64,000 nt of DNA from Pseudomonas sp. JUb42 (GTDB lineage: Bacteria; Pseudomonadota; Gammaproteobacteria; Pseudomonadales; Pseudomonadaceae). The number at the start of each line of letters is the position of its first letter. Position 1 is the stretch's first letter. Made by a program: the position numbers and the translations under genes. A model generated the notes under the pieces. That model ran no database searches, was not told where the DNA came from, and saw nothing but the letters and a program-made list of their open reading frames with translations. Where the stretch lies: the NCBI RefSeq assembly GCF_024807945.1, contig NZ_JANUFD010000007.1:1-64000 (forward strand), given 5' to 3'. This document shows positions 8,983 to 18,824 of this stretch, in pieces.

Positions 8983-10767
8983 TTAGCGCTGCTCACTCTG
9001 CGGCGTAACCCGCAGCACTTCTTCCAGCGTCGTCAGCCCCGCCGAGACCTTTTGTGCGCCGGACAGACGCAGGCTGCGCATGCCTTCCTTGAACGCCTGG
9101 CGGCGCATGGCGGTGAGGTCGAGGTCGGCGCTGATCAGGTCGCGCACGCCATCGGACATCAGCATGATCTCGTACACCCCGGCGCGGCCGCGATAGCCGG
9201 TTTCCCGGCACTCGATACAACCGACGGCGCGATGGGCGCCGGCTGGCACCGGAGCCTGCCACGGGCGGGTGAGGGTTTGCCAGTCCACCTCGTTCAACTC
9301 GATAGGCGCCTTGCAGTGCGGGCACAGGGTTCGCACCAGGCGCTGGGCCATGACGCCGAGGATGGTGGCCTTGAGCAGATAGTGCGGCACCCCGAGTTCC
9401 AGCAGGCGGCTGATGGCACTGGGCGCATCGTTGGTGTGCAAAGTGGACAGCACCAAGTGACCGGTAAGGGCGGCCTGGATGGCCATTTCGGCGGTCTCCA
9501 GGTCGCGAATTTCGCCGATCATGATGATATCGGGGTCTTGGCGCATCAGTGCGCGTACGCCGCTGGCGAAGGTCAGGTCAATGTTGTGCTGGACCTGCAT
9601 CTGATTGAACGCCGGTTCCACCATCTCGATGGGGTCTTCGATGGTGCAGAGGTTGACCTCCGAGGTCGCCAGCTTCTTCAGCGTGGTGTAGAGCGTCGTC
9701 GTCTTGCCGGAACCGGTGGGGCCGGTGACCAGAATGATGCCGTTGGGCTGGCAGGTCATGTCCTGCCAGCGGCGCAGGTCATCGTTGGAAAAACCGAGCT
9801 GGTCGAAGTCCTTGAGCAGCACTTCCGGGTCGAAGATCCGCATGACCATTTTCTCGCCGAACGCGGTGGGCAGGGTCGACAGGCGCAACTCGACTTCGCC
9901 GCCATCGGGCGTGGTGGTCTTGACCCGGCCATCCTGGGGTTTGCGTTTTTCGGCGACGTTCATCCGACCCAGGCTTTTCAGGCGGCTGACCACGGCCATG
10001 GTCACCTGGGGCGGGAACTGGTAGATGTTGTGCAGCACGCCGTCGATGCGAAAACGCACCGTGCCTTGTTCCCGGCGCGGCTCGATATGGATGTCACTGG
10101 CGCGCTGCTGGAAAGCGTACTGGAACAGCCAGTCAACGATATTGACGATATGCGCGTCGTTGGCGTCGGGTTCCTGATCGCTGGAACCGAGCTTGAGCAA
10201 CTGTTCGAAGTTGCCGATGTTGTTCATTTTCTGATCGACGGCATTGGCGCCGCTGACCGATTTCGCCAGGCGGAAGAACTCCACCGCCACTCGCTGGATA
10301 TCTGCCGGGTTAGCCACCACGCGTTTGATCGAGCGCTTGAGGACGTGGGTCAGGTCGGCTTCCCAGGCTTTGACATAGGGCTGGGCGCTGGCAATGGTCA
10401 CCGATTCGCGGTCCACCGCCACGGCGAGGATCTTGTGGCGTTGGGCGAAGGCGTAGGACATCAGCGGCGTCACCGAGGCGCTGTCGATCTTCAACGGGTC
10501 GATACGCATGTACGGTTGCCCGGCGCGGGCGGCCAGCCACACTGTGAGGGTCTCAAGGTCCAATTTGCGCCCCGGACGCTTGAGGTCATCCAGTTGTTGC
10601 GCAGCCATGAACTGCAACGGGTGCAGCTGCATGTTGGCGGCACTGCGCCGCTGGGTCATGGCGTGCTCGGCGCTGGCCTGGTCGATGAAACCTTCGGCGA
10701 CCAGATCGCGCAGCAGCTCGTTCAGATCCAGCCAGCGGTCCTGGGTTGATGGTGCGAGGACGGACAT
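8983..10767 (-). CDS. GspE/PulE-family secretion or pilus assembly ATPase
   Basis: A 594-residue type II secretion/type IV pilus-type ATPase. It has an N-terminal MshE/GspE N-domain (about residues 10-170) and a catalytic domain with Walker A GPTGSGKTTT at about 349-358, an Asp box (EDPIEMVEPAFN), Walker B DPDIIMIGEIRD and the His box TGHLVLSTLHTNDAPS. The C-terminal zinc element has cysteine pairs in LCPHCK and CIECRETG. All motifs needed for ATP hydrolysis are present. No other gsp or pil gene is nearby, so its partner machine lies elsewhere. It is single-cistron and flanked by a REP pair. Confidence 0.9.
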   Translation of the reverse strand: MSVLAPSTQDRWLDLNELLRDLVAEGFIDQASAEHAMTQRRSAANMQLHPLQFMAAQQLDDLKRPGRKLDLETLTVWLAARAGQPYMRIDPLKIDSASVTPLMSYAFAQRHKILAVAVDRESVTIASAQPYVKAWEADLTHVLKRSIKRVVANPADIQRVAVEFFRLAKSVSGANAVDQKMNNIGNFEQLLKLGSSDQEPDANDAHIVNIVDWLFQYAFQQRASDIHIEPRREQGTVRFRIDGVLHNIYQFPPQVTMAVVSRLKSLGRMNVAEKRKPQDGRVKTTTPDGGEVELRLSTLPTAFGEKMVMRIFDPEVLLKDFDQLGFSNDDLRRWQDMTCQPNGIILVTGPTGSGKTTTLYTTLKKLATSEVNLCTIEDPIEMVEPAFNQMQVQHNIDLTFASGVRALMRQDPDIIMIGEIRDLETAEMAIQAALTGHLVLSTLHTNDAPSAISRLLELGVPHYLLKATILGVMAQRLVRTLCPHCKAPIELNEVDWQTLTRPWQAPVPAGAHRAVGCIECRETGYRGRAGVYEIMLMSDGVRDLISADLDLTAMRRQAFKEGMRSLRLSGAQKVSAGLTTLEEVLRVTPQSEQR

Positions 10768-10877
10768 GCAGCTTCCTTTGGGCGGTTCAGCTCATAACGA
10801 TCAGCAAGAGTAGCCCCAAGCGTGCCAGTTGTTGCGCCCTCTGTGTGGTTAAGCGTTGCGATTATTTTCAGCGGTGC

Positions 10878-11225
10878 TCAGCTGGCAGCCAGGGAGACGG
10901 ATTGAATTGAGACGTGGGAATGCCCGAGTTGTTCCAGCTCCACTGTACAAACATTGATCAGGTTGCGCATTTTTTCTCCAATCACCTGGGCGCGATGCCA
11001 CGACAGACGGTCGATCTGCACATCGATCATCAGCATGTCCTCGGCCTGCTGCACGTTCACCTGTTGCGGGATCAGGTACTGCATGGCGAACAGATTGAGC
11101 ACCCGGCACAACAGGTCAGGCTCGGCCTCGGCAAGAATCCTGTACTGGGCCAGGCAGTGGCTGTTATGGGCTGACCAGGTGTCCGGACGGTGTGGGGCGG
11201 TTTCCACGGCTTCGAGGTTGGGCAT
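10878..11225 (-). CDS. small ACT-like domain protein
   Basis: A 115-residue soluble protein. The central part (about residues 25-85: QYRILAEAEPDLLCRVLNLF, then MLMIDVQIDRLSWHRAQVIG) matches the pattern of an ACT fold as in small subunits of acetolactate synthase, but it lacks a partner enzyme nearby. It is divergent from an Lrp-family regulator, which suggests that it is regulated by it and senses or responds to an amino acid. No enzymatic role is evident. The same protein is commonly seen next to an Lrp gene in pseudomonads (recollection). Confidence 0.7.
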   Translation of the reverse strand: MPNLEAVETAPHRPDTWSAHNSHCLAQYRILAEAEPDLLCRVLNLFAMQYLIPQQVNVQQAEDMLMIDVQIDRLSWHRAQVIGEKMRNLINVCTVELEQLGHSHVSIQSVSLAAS

Positions 11226-11351
11226 GGGGCGTCTCCTGTTTCGACTGGGGAAATTCTTGCATGTAGAAAAAGAAATTTCTGATCCATGATCGAATGGATT
11301 AGCCTTGTTTCGACTAGTTAATGCGTGAAAACCTCAAAAAGAGAAATAGTT

Positions 11352-11819
11352 ATGTCTATTGAGCTGGATGGCTATGACCGCAAGATCCTCGCGCTGCTGC
11401 AAGAGGACGCTTCCCTGTCCAGCGCGCAGATTGCAGAACAGGTCGGGCTGTCGCAGTCGCCGTGCTGGCGGCGGATTCAGCGGCTCAAGGATGAAGGGGT
11501 GATCCGCCGGCAGGTGTCATTGCTCGACCGCAAGAAGATCGGCCTCAACACGCAGATCTTCGCCGAGGTCAAACTCAACGCTCACGGACGCTCCAATTTC
11601 ACGGAATTTACCGACGCGATTCGTGGTTTTCCTGAGGTGTTGGAGTGTTATGTGCTGATGGGAGCGGTGGATTTTCTGTTGCGGATTGTCACGCCGGATA
11701 TCGAAGCCTACGAGCGCTTCTTCTTCGAAAAGCTGTCGATGGTGCCAGGGATTCAAGAAGTGAACTCGATTGTGGCGTTGTCGGAAATCAAATCGACGAC
11801 GAGTTTGCCGGTGGGGTGA
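11352..11819 (+). CDS. Lrp/AsnC-family transcriptional regulator
   Basis: A 155-residue Lrp-type regulator. The N-terminal winged helix-turn-helix begins LDGYDRKILALLQEDASLS and includes AQIAEQVGLSQSPCWRRIQR. The C-terminal RAM/ACT-like effector domain contains VLECYVLMGAVDFLLRIVTP. ATG 11352 was chosen because family members start right before this motif and AAAGAGAAA lies upstream; an in-frame ATG at 11325 is less likely. The divergent ACT-like gene is the obvious candidate target. The ligand is probably an amino acid. Confidence 0.9.
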   Translation: MSIELDGYDRKILALLQEDASLSSAQIAEQVGLSQSPCWRRIQRLKDEGVIRRQVSLLDRKKIGLNTQIFAEVKLNAHGRSNFTEFTDAIRGFPEVLECYVLMGAVDFLLRIVTPDIEAYERFFFEKLSMVPGIQEVNSIVALSEIKSTTSLPVG

Positions 11820-11853
11820 CTTGCTCCTCGGGTTCAGCAGGGCGCTTGTGAAT

Positions 11854-11944
11854 GTGGGAACAGGCTTGCCTGCGAAGACGCCGGTTCAGCCTGCACATTT
11901 TTCGGCGGCAGACAGATAGCTTTCGCAAGCAAGCTTGCTCCCAC
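11854..11944. repeat. REP pair, GGCTTGCCTGCGAA class
   Basis: GTGGGAACAGGCTTGCCTGCGAA faces an imperfect inverted copy ending GCAAGCTTGCTCCCAC. It lies between the convergent lrp-like and CYTH-CHAD genes. Confidence 0.8.
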
Positions 11945-11966
11945 ATATTGTATTTGCAGCGCGAGG

Positions 11967-13334
11967 TTACATTTTCAGCAACAATTTCCACGCCTTGTTC
12001 TGCAACACGGCAATGGTCTGCTCAACCCGGGCGTCGATGATTTCATCGCTGATCGGCTGGTTGGCCAGTTCTTCCAGTTTGTTCAGCTCGCCGTACAGGC
12101 GGTCGACTTCCGGCAGGTCGAGGACCTGGCGGGCGTGGTGCATCCACGCCTGGATACGTTCGATGCGCGGCAGTTGCTCGGCCAGGTCTTCCGGTTGCTG
12201 CTGATAGCGATTCAGTTGCAGGGCGGTGGCTTCGTCCGCCAACAAGCGTGGCAGCCAACTGGCGAGGAGGGCGGCGCCCTGGCGGTTGCCACGGTTGTTA
12301 CGCTCGGCGGTCCAGCTACGAGCCAGCAGCCAGCGCGAGGTGTTCAGCGAGAACAGGCCCCAGCGTGGATCCTGCAGTTCTTCGATGAACTGCGCGTGGG
12401 CGGCGGCGCGGACGTCACCGTCTTCCTGGCCGGCCTGAACCAGCGGGCGCCAGTCTTCCAGCAGGGCGTCGAGGGCGCCGCGCAGTTCGCTGGTAGCGGT
12501 GCGCGGGGCGGCCTGGCCGAGGCTGGTGGTCAGGGCACGCAGTTCGGCCAGTTGCTCGACCCAGTCCTGCAGCAGGCGCCAGTGGCCATTAAAGCGATAT
12601 TGCTCGGCCAGGCGCTGGCTGCTGCCCAGCAGATGCCAGGCCAGGGCGGCGTAGGCGTCGTCCAGTGGCGTTTCGCCGTCGAGCTGCGGTGCAGGCAGGC
12701 TCAGGGAGTAGCTGTTGGCGTCGAACAGGCGGTAGCCGCGCTCGGCCTTGCTGATATCGCACGGCATCAAGGCCAGGGTCTGGGCCAGCTCGGCGGCCAG
12801 TTCCAGCAGCGCGGCAGGTTCGCCTTCACGCAGTTCCAGTTCCAGCTCGCAGATTTCTTCCTTCTGCTTGCCGACGATGACGTTGCCCAGATCCAGGGCG
12901 GCCTCGATCACTACCTTGGTCTTGCCGCGGCCCCAGGCGATTTCGGCTTTTTCCCGGACGAAGTCAGTGGTGAACAGTGGCTTGATGGTCTTCTTGTCCA
13001 GGTCCGCCAGCTGCTCGGGCCAGCATTCGCCGTCGAGCTTCTTGATATCGAGCTTGGCCTTGGCCAGGTCCCAGTTGTATTCGTTGCGCTCGGACAGCCC
13101 GGCCACGCTTTGCCCGCGGGTCTTGAGGGTCTGGATAATGGCATCGCCATCACGACGCAGGCGCAGGGCTACCTTGGCGTTGGCCAGGTCGCGCTCGGGG
13201 GTGTCGAAGTATTGGTTAAACAGTTCCAGACGTTCCCAGCCACTTTTGTTGCGCTTTTTCAGCAACGGGTGTTCACGCAGCGCCGCCAGGGTTTCGCGGC
13301 TGACGCGCAGTTTGATTTCGGTTTCTTTGTGCAT
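11967..13334 (-). CDS. CYTH and CHAD domain protein (inorganic triphosphatase-like)
   Basis: A 455-residue protein. The N-terminal CYTH domain (about 1-205) has the ExExK signature in KETEIKLRV and the basic/acidic tunnel strands (ALRLRRDGDAIIQTLKTRGQ, EICELELELREGEP). The C-terminal CHAD helical domain (about 220-455) is rich in histidine and basic residues (AAHAQFIEELQDPRWGLFSL). CYTH domains hydrolyse triphosphate groups and CHAD domains bind polyphosphate, so the protein is probably a tripolyphosphatase tied to polyphosphate granules. It is a single gene transcribed away from argE. Confidence 0.9.
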   Translation of the reverse strand: MHKETEIKLRVSRETLAALREHPLLKKRNKSGWERLELFNQYFDTPERDLANAKVALRLRRDGDAIIQTLKTRGQSVAGLSERNEYNWDLAKAKLDIKKLDGECWPEQLADLDKKTIKPLFTTDFVREKAEIAWGRGKTKVVIEAALDLGNVIVGKQKEEICELELELREGEPAALLELAAELAQTLALMPCDISKAERGYRLFDANSYSLSLPAPQLDGETPLDDAYAALAWHLLGSSQRLAEQYRFNGHWRLLQDWVEQLAELRALTTSLGQAAPRTATSELRGALDALLEDWRPLVQAGQEDGDVRAAAHAQFIEELQDPRWGLFSLNTSRWLLARSWTAERNNRGNRQGAALLASWLPRLLADEATALQLNRYQQQPEDLAEQLPRIERIQAWMHHARQVLDLPEVDRLYGELNKLEELANQPISDEIIDARVEQTIAVLQNKAWKLLLKM

Positions 13335-13499
13335 GGCCGGGAGTCCAGACGCTGTAAAGCTGATAACGGGAGGCGCAGCCGGGGGGGGCAGGGCTGCGCG
13401 ATGGCGTGCAGTGTACAGGACATGCCCGGTAACGGTTTATTCCAGACAGCATCTGGCCCTATGATGAACTGGCGTGTCGCCCCGCCTTGAGGAATGTCT

Positions 13500-14648
13500 A
13501 TGCCCGTGCCGTCGATGAAAGACCAGTTCGCCGCCCTGATCGCCGCACCTTCGGTGAGCTGCACCCAGCCGTCGCTGGATCAGTCCAACCGTGAAGTGAT
13601 TGATCTGCTGGCCGGTTGGCTGGGCGACCTGGGCTTTGCCTGCGATATCCAGCAGGTCTCGCCGGGCAAGTTCAACCTGCTGGCCACCTATGGCACCGGC
13701 CCTGGCGGCCTGGTGCTGGCCGGGCACAGCGATACCGTGCCGTTCGACGAGGCATTGTGGAAAACCGATCCGCTCAAGCTGACGGAAGTCGACGGGCGCT
13801 GGGTCGGCCTGGGCAGTTGCGACATGAAGGGCTTTTTTGCCCTGGCCATCGAAGCGGTGCGCGGTCTGCTTGATCAACCCTTCAAGCAGCCGTTGCTGAT
13901 TCTTGCGACTTGCGACGAAGAAAGCTCCATGGCCGGCGCGAGGGCCCTGGCCGAAGCGGGTCGGCCCCTGGGGCGTGCGGCGGTGATCGGCGAGCCGACC
14001 GGGCTGCGGCCAATCCGCCTGCACAAGGGCGTGATGATGGAGCGCATCGATATTCTTGGGCGCAGCGGCCATTCCTCCGACCCGAGCCTGGGGCACAGCG
14101 CGCTGGAAGCCATGCACGACGCCATCAGTGAGCTGAAAGGCCTGCGTGCGCAGTGGCAGCAGGAGTACCGCAATCCGCAGTTCAGCGTGCCGCAGCCGAC
14201 CCTTAACTTCGGCTGTATCCATGGCGGCGACAACCCCAACCGGATCTGCGGCCAGTGCTCCCTGGAATTCGACCTGCGCCCGCTGCCGGGCATGGACCCG
14301 AACGTGCTGCGCGCGGCGATCCAGCAGAAGCTGCAGCCCTTGGCCGAGCGCCATAAGGTGCAGATCGATTACGCGCCGCTATTCCCTGAAGTGCCGCCCT
14401 TCGAACAGCTCGCCGATGCTGAACTGGTGCGGGTGGCGGAACGTTTGACCGGTCATACTGCCGAAGCAGTGGCATTTGGCACCGAAGCGCCTTATCTTCA
14501 GCGCCTTGGTTGCGAGACCCTGGTTTTAGGCCCTGGCGATATCGCTTGTGCGCATCAGCCGGGGGAATACCTCGAAATGTCACGCTTGCAGCCTACAGTG
14601 ACCCTGTTGCGACAGTTGATTGAACATTATTGCCTGAGCCCGCAGTGA
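13500..14648 (+). CDS. argE: acetylornithine deacetylase
   Basis: A 382-residue M20-family metallohydrolase that removes acetate from N-acetylornithine to give ornithine in arginine synthesis. Metal and catalytic motifs are visible: LAGHSDTVPFD, the aspartate in GLGSCDMKGFFA, the acid pair in CDEESSMAGA, and the distal histidine in GDIACAHQPGEYLE. The dimerisation domain starts around HKGVMMERIDI. The start was set at ATG 13500 because GAGGA (13489-13493) lies six bases upstream; an ATG at 13494 abuts that site. It is followed by argA, separated by a REP hairpin, so the two may be independently transcribed. Confidence 0.95.
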   Translation: MPVPSMKDQFAALIAAPSVSCTQPSLDQSNREVIDLLAGWLGDLGFACDIQQVSPGKFNLLATYGTGPGGLVLAGHSDTVPFDEALWKTDPLKLTEVDGRWVGLGSCDMKGFFALAIEAVRGLLDQPFKQPLLILATCDEESSMAGARALAEAGRPLGRAAVIGEPTGLRPIRLHKGVMMERIDILGRSGHSSDPSLGHSALEAMHDAISELKGLRAQWQQEYRNPQFSVPQPTLNFGCIHGGDNPNRICGQCSLEFDLRPLPGMDPNVLRAAIQQKLQPLAERHKVQIDYAPLFPEVPPFEQLADAELVRVAERLTGHTAEAVAFGTEAPYLQRLGCETLVLGPGDIACAHQPGEYLEMSRLQPTVTLLRQLIEHYCLSPQ

Positions 14649-14673
14649 GCGGATTTGGATGTTGCGATGTAAT

Positions 14674-14725
14674 GTGGGACCGGCTTTAGCCGGGAATGCG
14701 TCTTTCCGGCTAAAGCCGGTCCCAC
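14674..14725. repeat. REP hairpin, GGACCGGCTTTAGCCGG class
   Basis: GTGGGACCGGCTTTAGCCGG pairs with CCGGCTAAAGCCGGTCCCAC around a 12-base loop, a very stable hairpin 26 bases after argE that could stop transcription before argA. Confidence 0.85.
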
Positions 14726-14844
14726 AGGAAAATCCCAGAGATAAAAGGAGAGTGCACGTGTTGCCAAGCCTGTTCCGACGATAACGACTACAGAGTTGTG
14801 CGTGTTGCTGTCCTTCGTCCAATTTTCTACAGGCTTTTCAGGTT

Positions 14845-16143
14845 ATGCCCGATTACGTGAACTGGCTTCGCCATGCGTCTCCCTATATCAACGCCCACCG
14901 GGAACGGACCTTTGTCGTTCTGCTGCCCGGCGACGGTGTGGAACATCCCAATTTCGGCAATATCGTCCACGACCTGGTGCTGCTGCACAGCCTTGGCGTG
15001 CGACTGGTGTTGGTTCATGGTTCGCGCCCGCAGATTGAAAGCCGCCTGAGCGCTCGCGGCTTGACCTCGCATTACCATCGCGACATGCGGATTACCGATG
15101 CGCCGACCCTTGAGTGCGTGATCGATGCCGTGGGCGCGCTGCGTATCGCTATCGAAGCACGCCTGTCCATGGACATGGCCGCCTCGCCGATGCAGGGCTC
15201 GCGGCTGCGGGTGACCAGTGGTAACCAGGTCACCGCCCGGCCGATCGGTGTGCTCGAAGGTGTGGATTACCAGCACACCGGTGAAGTCCGTCGCGTCGAC
15301 CGCAAAGGCATCAATCGCCTGCTGGACGAGCGTCATATCGTCCTACTGTCGCCTCTGGGCTATTCGCCGACCGGTGAGATCTTTAACCTGGCCTGCGAAG
15401 ACGTTGCCACCCGCGCCGCCATCGACCTGGGTGCCGACAAGCTGCTGCTGTTCGGTGAAGAAACCGGTTTGCTCGACGAGAACGGCCGACTGGTCCGTGA
15501 ACTGCGTCCGCAGCAGGTTCCGGCGCATCTGGCACGGCTGGGCAATAACTATCAGGCCGAGCTGCTGGATGCGGCGGCCGAAGCCTGCCGCGGTGGCGTG
15601 GGCCGCAGCCATATCGTCAGCTACACCGAAGATGGCGCCTTGCTCACAGAGCTGTTCACCCGTGACGGTGGCGGTACTCTCGTCGCTCAGGAGCAGTTCG
15701 AACGGGTTCGTGAAGCCGCTATCGAAGATGTCGGTGGCTTGATGGATTTGATCACGCCGCTGGAGGAGCAGGGCATTCTGGTGCGCCGCTCCCGTGAAGT
15801 GTTGGAGCGCGAGATCGAGCAGTTCAGCGTGGTCGAGCGCGAAGGCCTGATCATTGCCTGTGCGGCGCTGTATCCAATCGCCGATTCCGAGGCCGGCGAA
15901 CTGGCTTGCCTGGCGGTCAATCCCGAGTACCGCCATGGCGGTCGCGGTGATGAGCTGCTTGAGCGCATCGAAACACGGGCGCGGGAACTGGGCCTCAAGA
16001 CCCTGTTCGTCCTCACCACCCGCACCGCGCACTGGTTCCGTGAGCGCGGCTTCGAGCCGAGCAGCGTCGAGCGCCTGCCGGCCGCCCGTGCGTCGCTGTA
16101 TAACTTCCAGCGTAATTCGAAGATCTTCGAAAAAGCGCTGTAA
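14845..16143 (+). CDS. argA: N-acetylglutamate synthase
   Basis: A 432-residue enzyme that acetylates glutamate, the first step of arginine synthesis. The N-terminal amino-acid-kinase-like domain (about 1-290; VVLLPGDGVEHPNFGNIVHD, LVLVHGSRPQIE) binds arginine for feedback inhibition, and the C-terminal GNAT acetyltransferase domain (about 295-432) has the acetyl-CoA loop EYRHGGRGDELL and RTAHWFRERGF. Length and sequence match the P. aeruginosa enzyme closely. The start at ATG 14845 gives the conserved MPDYVNWLRHASPYIN. argE lies just upstream on the same strand. Confidence 0.97.
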   Translation: MPDYVNWLRHASPYINAHRERTFVVLLPGDGVEHPNFGNIVHDLVLLHSLGVRLVLVHGSRPQIESRLSARGLTSHYHRDMRITDAPTLECVIDAVGALRIAIEARLSMDMAASPMQGSRLRVTSGNQVTARPIGVLEGVDYQHTGEVRRVDRKGINRLLDERHIVLLSPLGYSPTGEIFNLACEDVATRAAIDLGADKLLLFGEETGLLDENGRLVRELRPQQVPAHLARLGNNYQAELLDAAAEACRGGVGRSHIVSYTEDGALLTELFTRDGGGTLVAQEQFERVREAAIEDVGGLMDLITPLEEQGILVRRSREVLEREIEQFSVVEREGLIIACAALYPIADSEAGELACLAVNPEYRHGGRGDELLERIETRARELGLKTLFVLTTRTAHWFRERGFEPSSVERLPAARASLYNFQRNSKIFEKAL

Positions 16144-16274
16144 TTGACGGCCGTCGGCGCTGCCAGTCCAGGCCGCGCCGATAGCCTATAGTTTGCCGTC
16201 AGACTCATCACGCGACCCACTCATTGCGATCCTTGTGCAACCTGTTGTCGGGTCCTCAAACAAGGAATATGCCA

Positions 16275-17114
16275 ATGGACCGAAGAGCAAAGCTGCTGTC
16301 GGGGTTGACCCTGGAAGGTACGCTTGGCCTGGAGATCGGTGCGCTATGCCGCCCCTTCATCAAGGCTGCCGACCACGCAGTCATCTACGCCGATCACGCC
16401 AGTACCCAAGCGCTGCGTGACAAATACCGTCATGACCCGGATGTACAGATCGATGAAATAGTCGAGGTAACGGCTGTTCTCGCTGAAAAGACCCTGGCGC
16501 AGGCGGTGGGTCGCAAGGTCGATTATGTCGTCGCCTCTCACGTTATCGAACATGTGCCGGACCTGATCGGCTGGCTCAACGAGCTGACGTCGATCCTGCA
16601 GGAGGGCGGGGAGATTCGGCTGGTAGTGCCGGACAAGCGCTTCACCTTTGACTACCTCAGGAACACAACTCGCTTGAGCGATGTGCTGTATGCCCATCTG
16701 GTCGAAGCGCGCTGGCCGTTGGCGCATATCGTGATGGATTATGTGCTCAACGTCGTCAAACTGGATGGCGCCAAGGCGTGGCGCGGGCTGATCGAGCCTG
16801 ACCGGCTTGAACATCACCATAGCCTCGGCGATGCGCAGGGAATTGCACGGCAGATACTGGATTCAGGGGCTTATCACGACGTGCACTGCTGGGTGTTTAC
16901 CCCGCAGTCTCTGGCGCAGTTGTTCGTCGAGCTGATCGACCATCGCCTGATAGCCCTTGAGTGCGTGAATTTTCACGACACGGCCCAGGACACCATCGAG
17001 TTTTTTGTCGGACTGAGGCCCACCCAGGATTATGTGCGGGCCAGACGGAGCTGGTTGGCGATGGCGGATGCGGCGCGGGAGGTGCGTACGAGCAGAAAAT
17101 CCGATATGGAATGA
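16275..17114 (+). CDS. SAM-dependent methyltransferase-like protein
   Basis: A 279-residue protein with a class I methyltransferase pattern: motif I-like LEIGALCRPF, an acidic strand end in AVIYADH, motif IV-like VDYVVASHVIEHVPDLIGWL and a following beta strand EIRLVVPDKRF. This resembles the Methyltransf_11 proteins linked to glycan or sugar modification (VASHVIEHV). Motif I is atypical (EIGALCR rather than GxGxG), so binding of SAM should not be assumed. The start was set at ATG 16275 with AAGGA eight bases upstream; an ATG at 16269 is too close to that site. Substrate unknown. It stands alone between argA and gshA. Confidence 0.72.
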   Translation: MDRRAKLLSGLTLEGTLGLEIGALCRPFIKAADHAVIYADHASTQALRDKYRHDPDVQIDEIVEVTAVLAEKTLAQAVGRKVDYVVASHVIEHVPDLIGWLNELTSILQEGGEIRLVVPDKRFTFDYLRNTTRLSDVLYAHLVEARWPLAHIVMDYVLNVVKLDGAKAWRGLIEPDRLEHHHSLGDAQGIARQILDSGAYHDVHCWVFTPQSLAQLFVELIDHRLIALECVNFHDTAQDTIEFFVGLRPTQDYVRARRSWLAMADAAREVRTSRKSDME

Positions 17115-17120
17115 GGTCCT

Positions 17121-17211
17121 GTGGGAGCCGGCTTGCTGGCGATGACGTCGGATCAGTCACCGACGCAATTGCGAGTGCTCCGCACTCGATCGCCACCAAG
17201 GCGGCTCCCAC
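17121..17211. repeat. REP pair, GCCGGCTTGCTGGCGAT class
   Basis: GTGGGAGCCGGCTTGCTGGCGAT faces a diverged inverted copy ending GGCGGCTCCCAC. It lies between the convergent methyltransferase and gshA genes. Confidence 0.8.
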
Positions 17212-17237
17212 ACCGGCAAGCCGACGTCTACAGCACG

Positions 17238-18824
17238 CTAGTTACTGATCGCCAGAATGCTCGCCTGATAGGCACCGACGAAGGTGTCGAAATCGACGGG
17301 CTCTTCGGTCTGCTCCAGCTCCGCCTGTTCAGCGATCGAGGTTCTGGCCAGGCTTTCGAAGCGAGCCTGTTCCTCGACGCTCAGTGGCTGGCTGCGGAAG
17401 TACTCGGCATGAGCCTGGCTCTGGCGGAACGAGAAAGCGGTGAAGCCTTCCTTGTGTTCGGTCATGCTCGCCAGAATCTGTGCCGATGGCGTCAGGGACG
17501 AGTCCTTGACCTTGGCCAGTTGAACTTGCAGCGACTTGGCGTGCTCGTCGCCGCCCTGAGCCTGATCCAGCAAGGCTGCAATCGGCGCTATTTTCTCAAG
17601 CAACTCGGTGGCCCAGACCTTGAGCTCGACGTTGCCGTTGGGCCCTTGCAGTTCCAGGCCCGGACGCCGGCCTTCCTTCACGACGGTGAGGAAGTTGGTA
17701 GACGCGCCGCTGCATTCGTTGTTCGCCAGTTGCGGGCTTTCCTGCAAGGCGCAGTACAGCACGAAGGCGTCGATGAAGCGGGCTTGCTGCAGGTCGATAC
17801 CGGTCGGCAGGAACGGGTTGATATCCAGGCAGCGCACTTCCACATATTGCACGCCACGGGACATCAACGCCTGAATCGGCCGCTCGCCCGAGTAGGTCAC
17901 GCGCTTTGGGCGGATGGTGGAGTAGTACTCGTTTTCAATCTGCAACACGTTGGTGTTGAGCTGAATCCATTCGCCGTCCTTGTGCGTACCGATTTCGACG
18001 TACGGCGCATACGGGGTGGCTACCGCCTTGCGCAGGCTGTCGGTGTAGCTGATCAGGTCGTTGTAGCACGGCGTCAGATCGGCCTGGGCGTTGCTCTGGT
18101 AACCCAGGTCGCTCATGCGCAGGCTGGTGGCGTAGGGCAGATACAGGGTATCGGCGTCGAACTGTTCCAGCTGATGCGAACGGCCGCGAAGGAAACCGGC
18201 ATCCAGCGCAGGCGAAGCACCGAACAGGTACATCAGCAACCAGCTGTAACGACGGAAGTTACGGATCAGCGCGATGTAGGAATGGGACTGGTAGTCCCGG
18301 GCATCGCCGTCAAACGTCTCGGTCTGCTTGAGCAGCGGCCAGACGGCCTCGGGCAGGGAGAAGTTGTAGTGAATCCCGGCGATGCACTGCATGGTTTTGC
18401 CGTAGCGCAGGGCCAGGCCCTTGCGGTACACGTACTTGAGCTTGCCGATATTCGAAGTGCCGTAATAGGCAATCGGAATGTCTTCCTCGGCAGGCAGCGG
18501 GACGGGCATGGACGGGCTCCAGAGGAACTCGTTGCCCAGCTTGCTGTAGGCAAACCTGTGAATCTTGTCGAGGCTGTCCAGGGTTTCGGCCGGACTGGCC
18601 AGAGCCGGTGTGATGAACTCCAGCAGCGACTCGGAATAGTCCGTGGTGATCAGACCGTTGGTCAGTGCCGAGCCCAGGGCTTCCGGGTGCGGGGTCTGGG
18701 CCAGACGGGCTTCACCGGTCACGCGCAGGCATTCACGCTCGATACCGTGCAGGCACTGTTCCAACAGGCTAAGGTTTGCGCGCTCGCCAAGCAGAGCCAG
18801 ACGGCGGTTGAGAAGTTCGCTCAA
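17238..18824 (-). CDS. gshA: glutamate-cysteine ligase
   Basis: A 528-residue type 1 gamma-glutamylcysteine synthetase, first enzyme of glutathione synthesis. Family signatures are present: [20 protein letters not shown] near the start (ATP/metal-binding glutamates), [14 protein letters not shown], and [12 protein letters not shown]. The start was set at a TTG (18822-18824): AAGGAA lies six bases before it and the protein then begins [14 protein letters not shown], as in other pseudomonads. An in-frame ATG at 18839 precedes the ribosome site and overlaps it, so it is rejected. A stand-alone gene. Confidence 0.95.
   Translation of the reverse strand: MSELLNRRLALLGERANLSLLEQCLHGIERECLRVTGEARLAQTPHPEALGSALTNGLITTDYSESLLEFITPALASPAETLDSLDKIHRFAYSKLGNEFLWSPSMPVPLPAEEDIPIAYYGTSNIGKLKYVYRKGLALRYGKTMQCIAGIHYNFSLPEAVWPLLKQTETFDGDARDYQSHSYIALIRNFRRYSWLLMYLFGASPALDAGFLRGRSHQLEQFDADTLYLPYATSLRMSDLGYQSNAQADLTPCYNDLISYTDSLRKAVATPYAPYVEIGTHKDGEWIQLNTNVLQIENEYYSTIRPKRVTYSGERPIQALMSRGVQYVEVRCLDINPFLPTGIDLQQARFIDAFVLYCALQESPQLANNECSGASTNFLTVVKEGRRPGLELQGPNGNVELKVWATELLEKIAPIAALLDQAQGGDEHAKSLQVQLAKVKDSSLTPSAQILASMTEHKEGFTAFSFRQSQAHAEYFRSQPLSVEEQARFESLARTSIAEQAELEQTEEPVDFDTFVGAYQASILAISN

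Noticed and set aside
9052..10749. 565-codon plus-strand frame
   Set aside because: Antisense shadow of the GspE-type ATPase, which has all its motifs on the minus strand.
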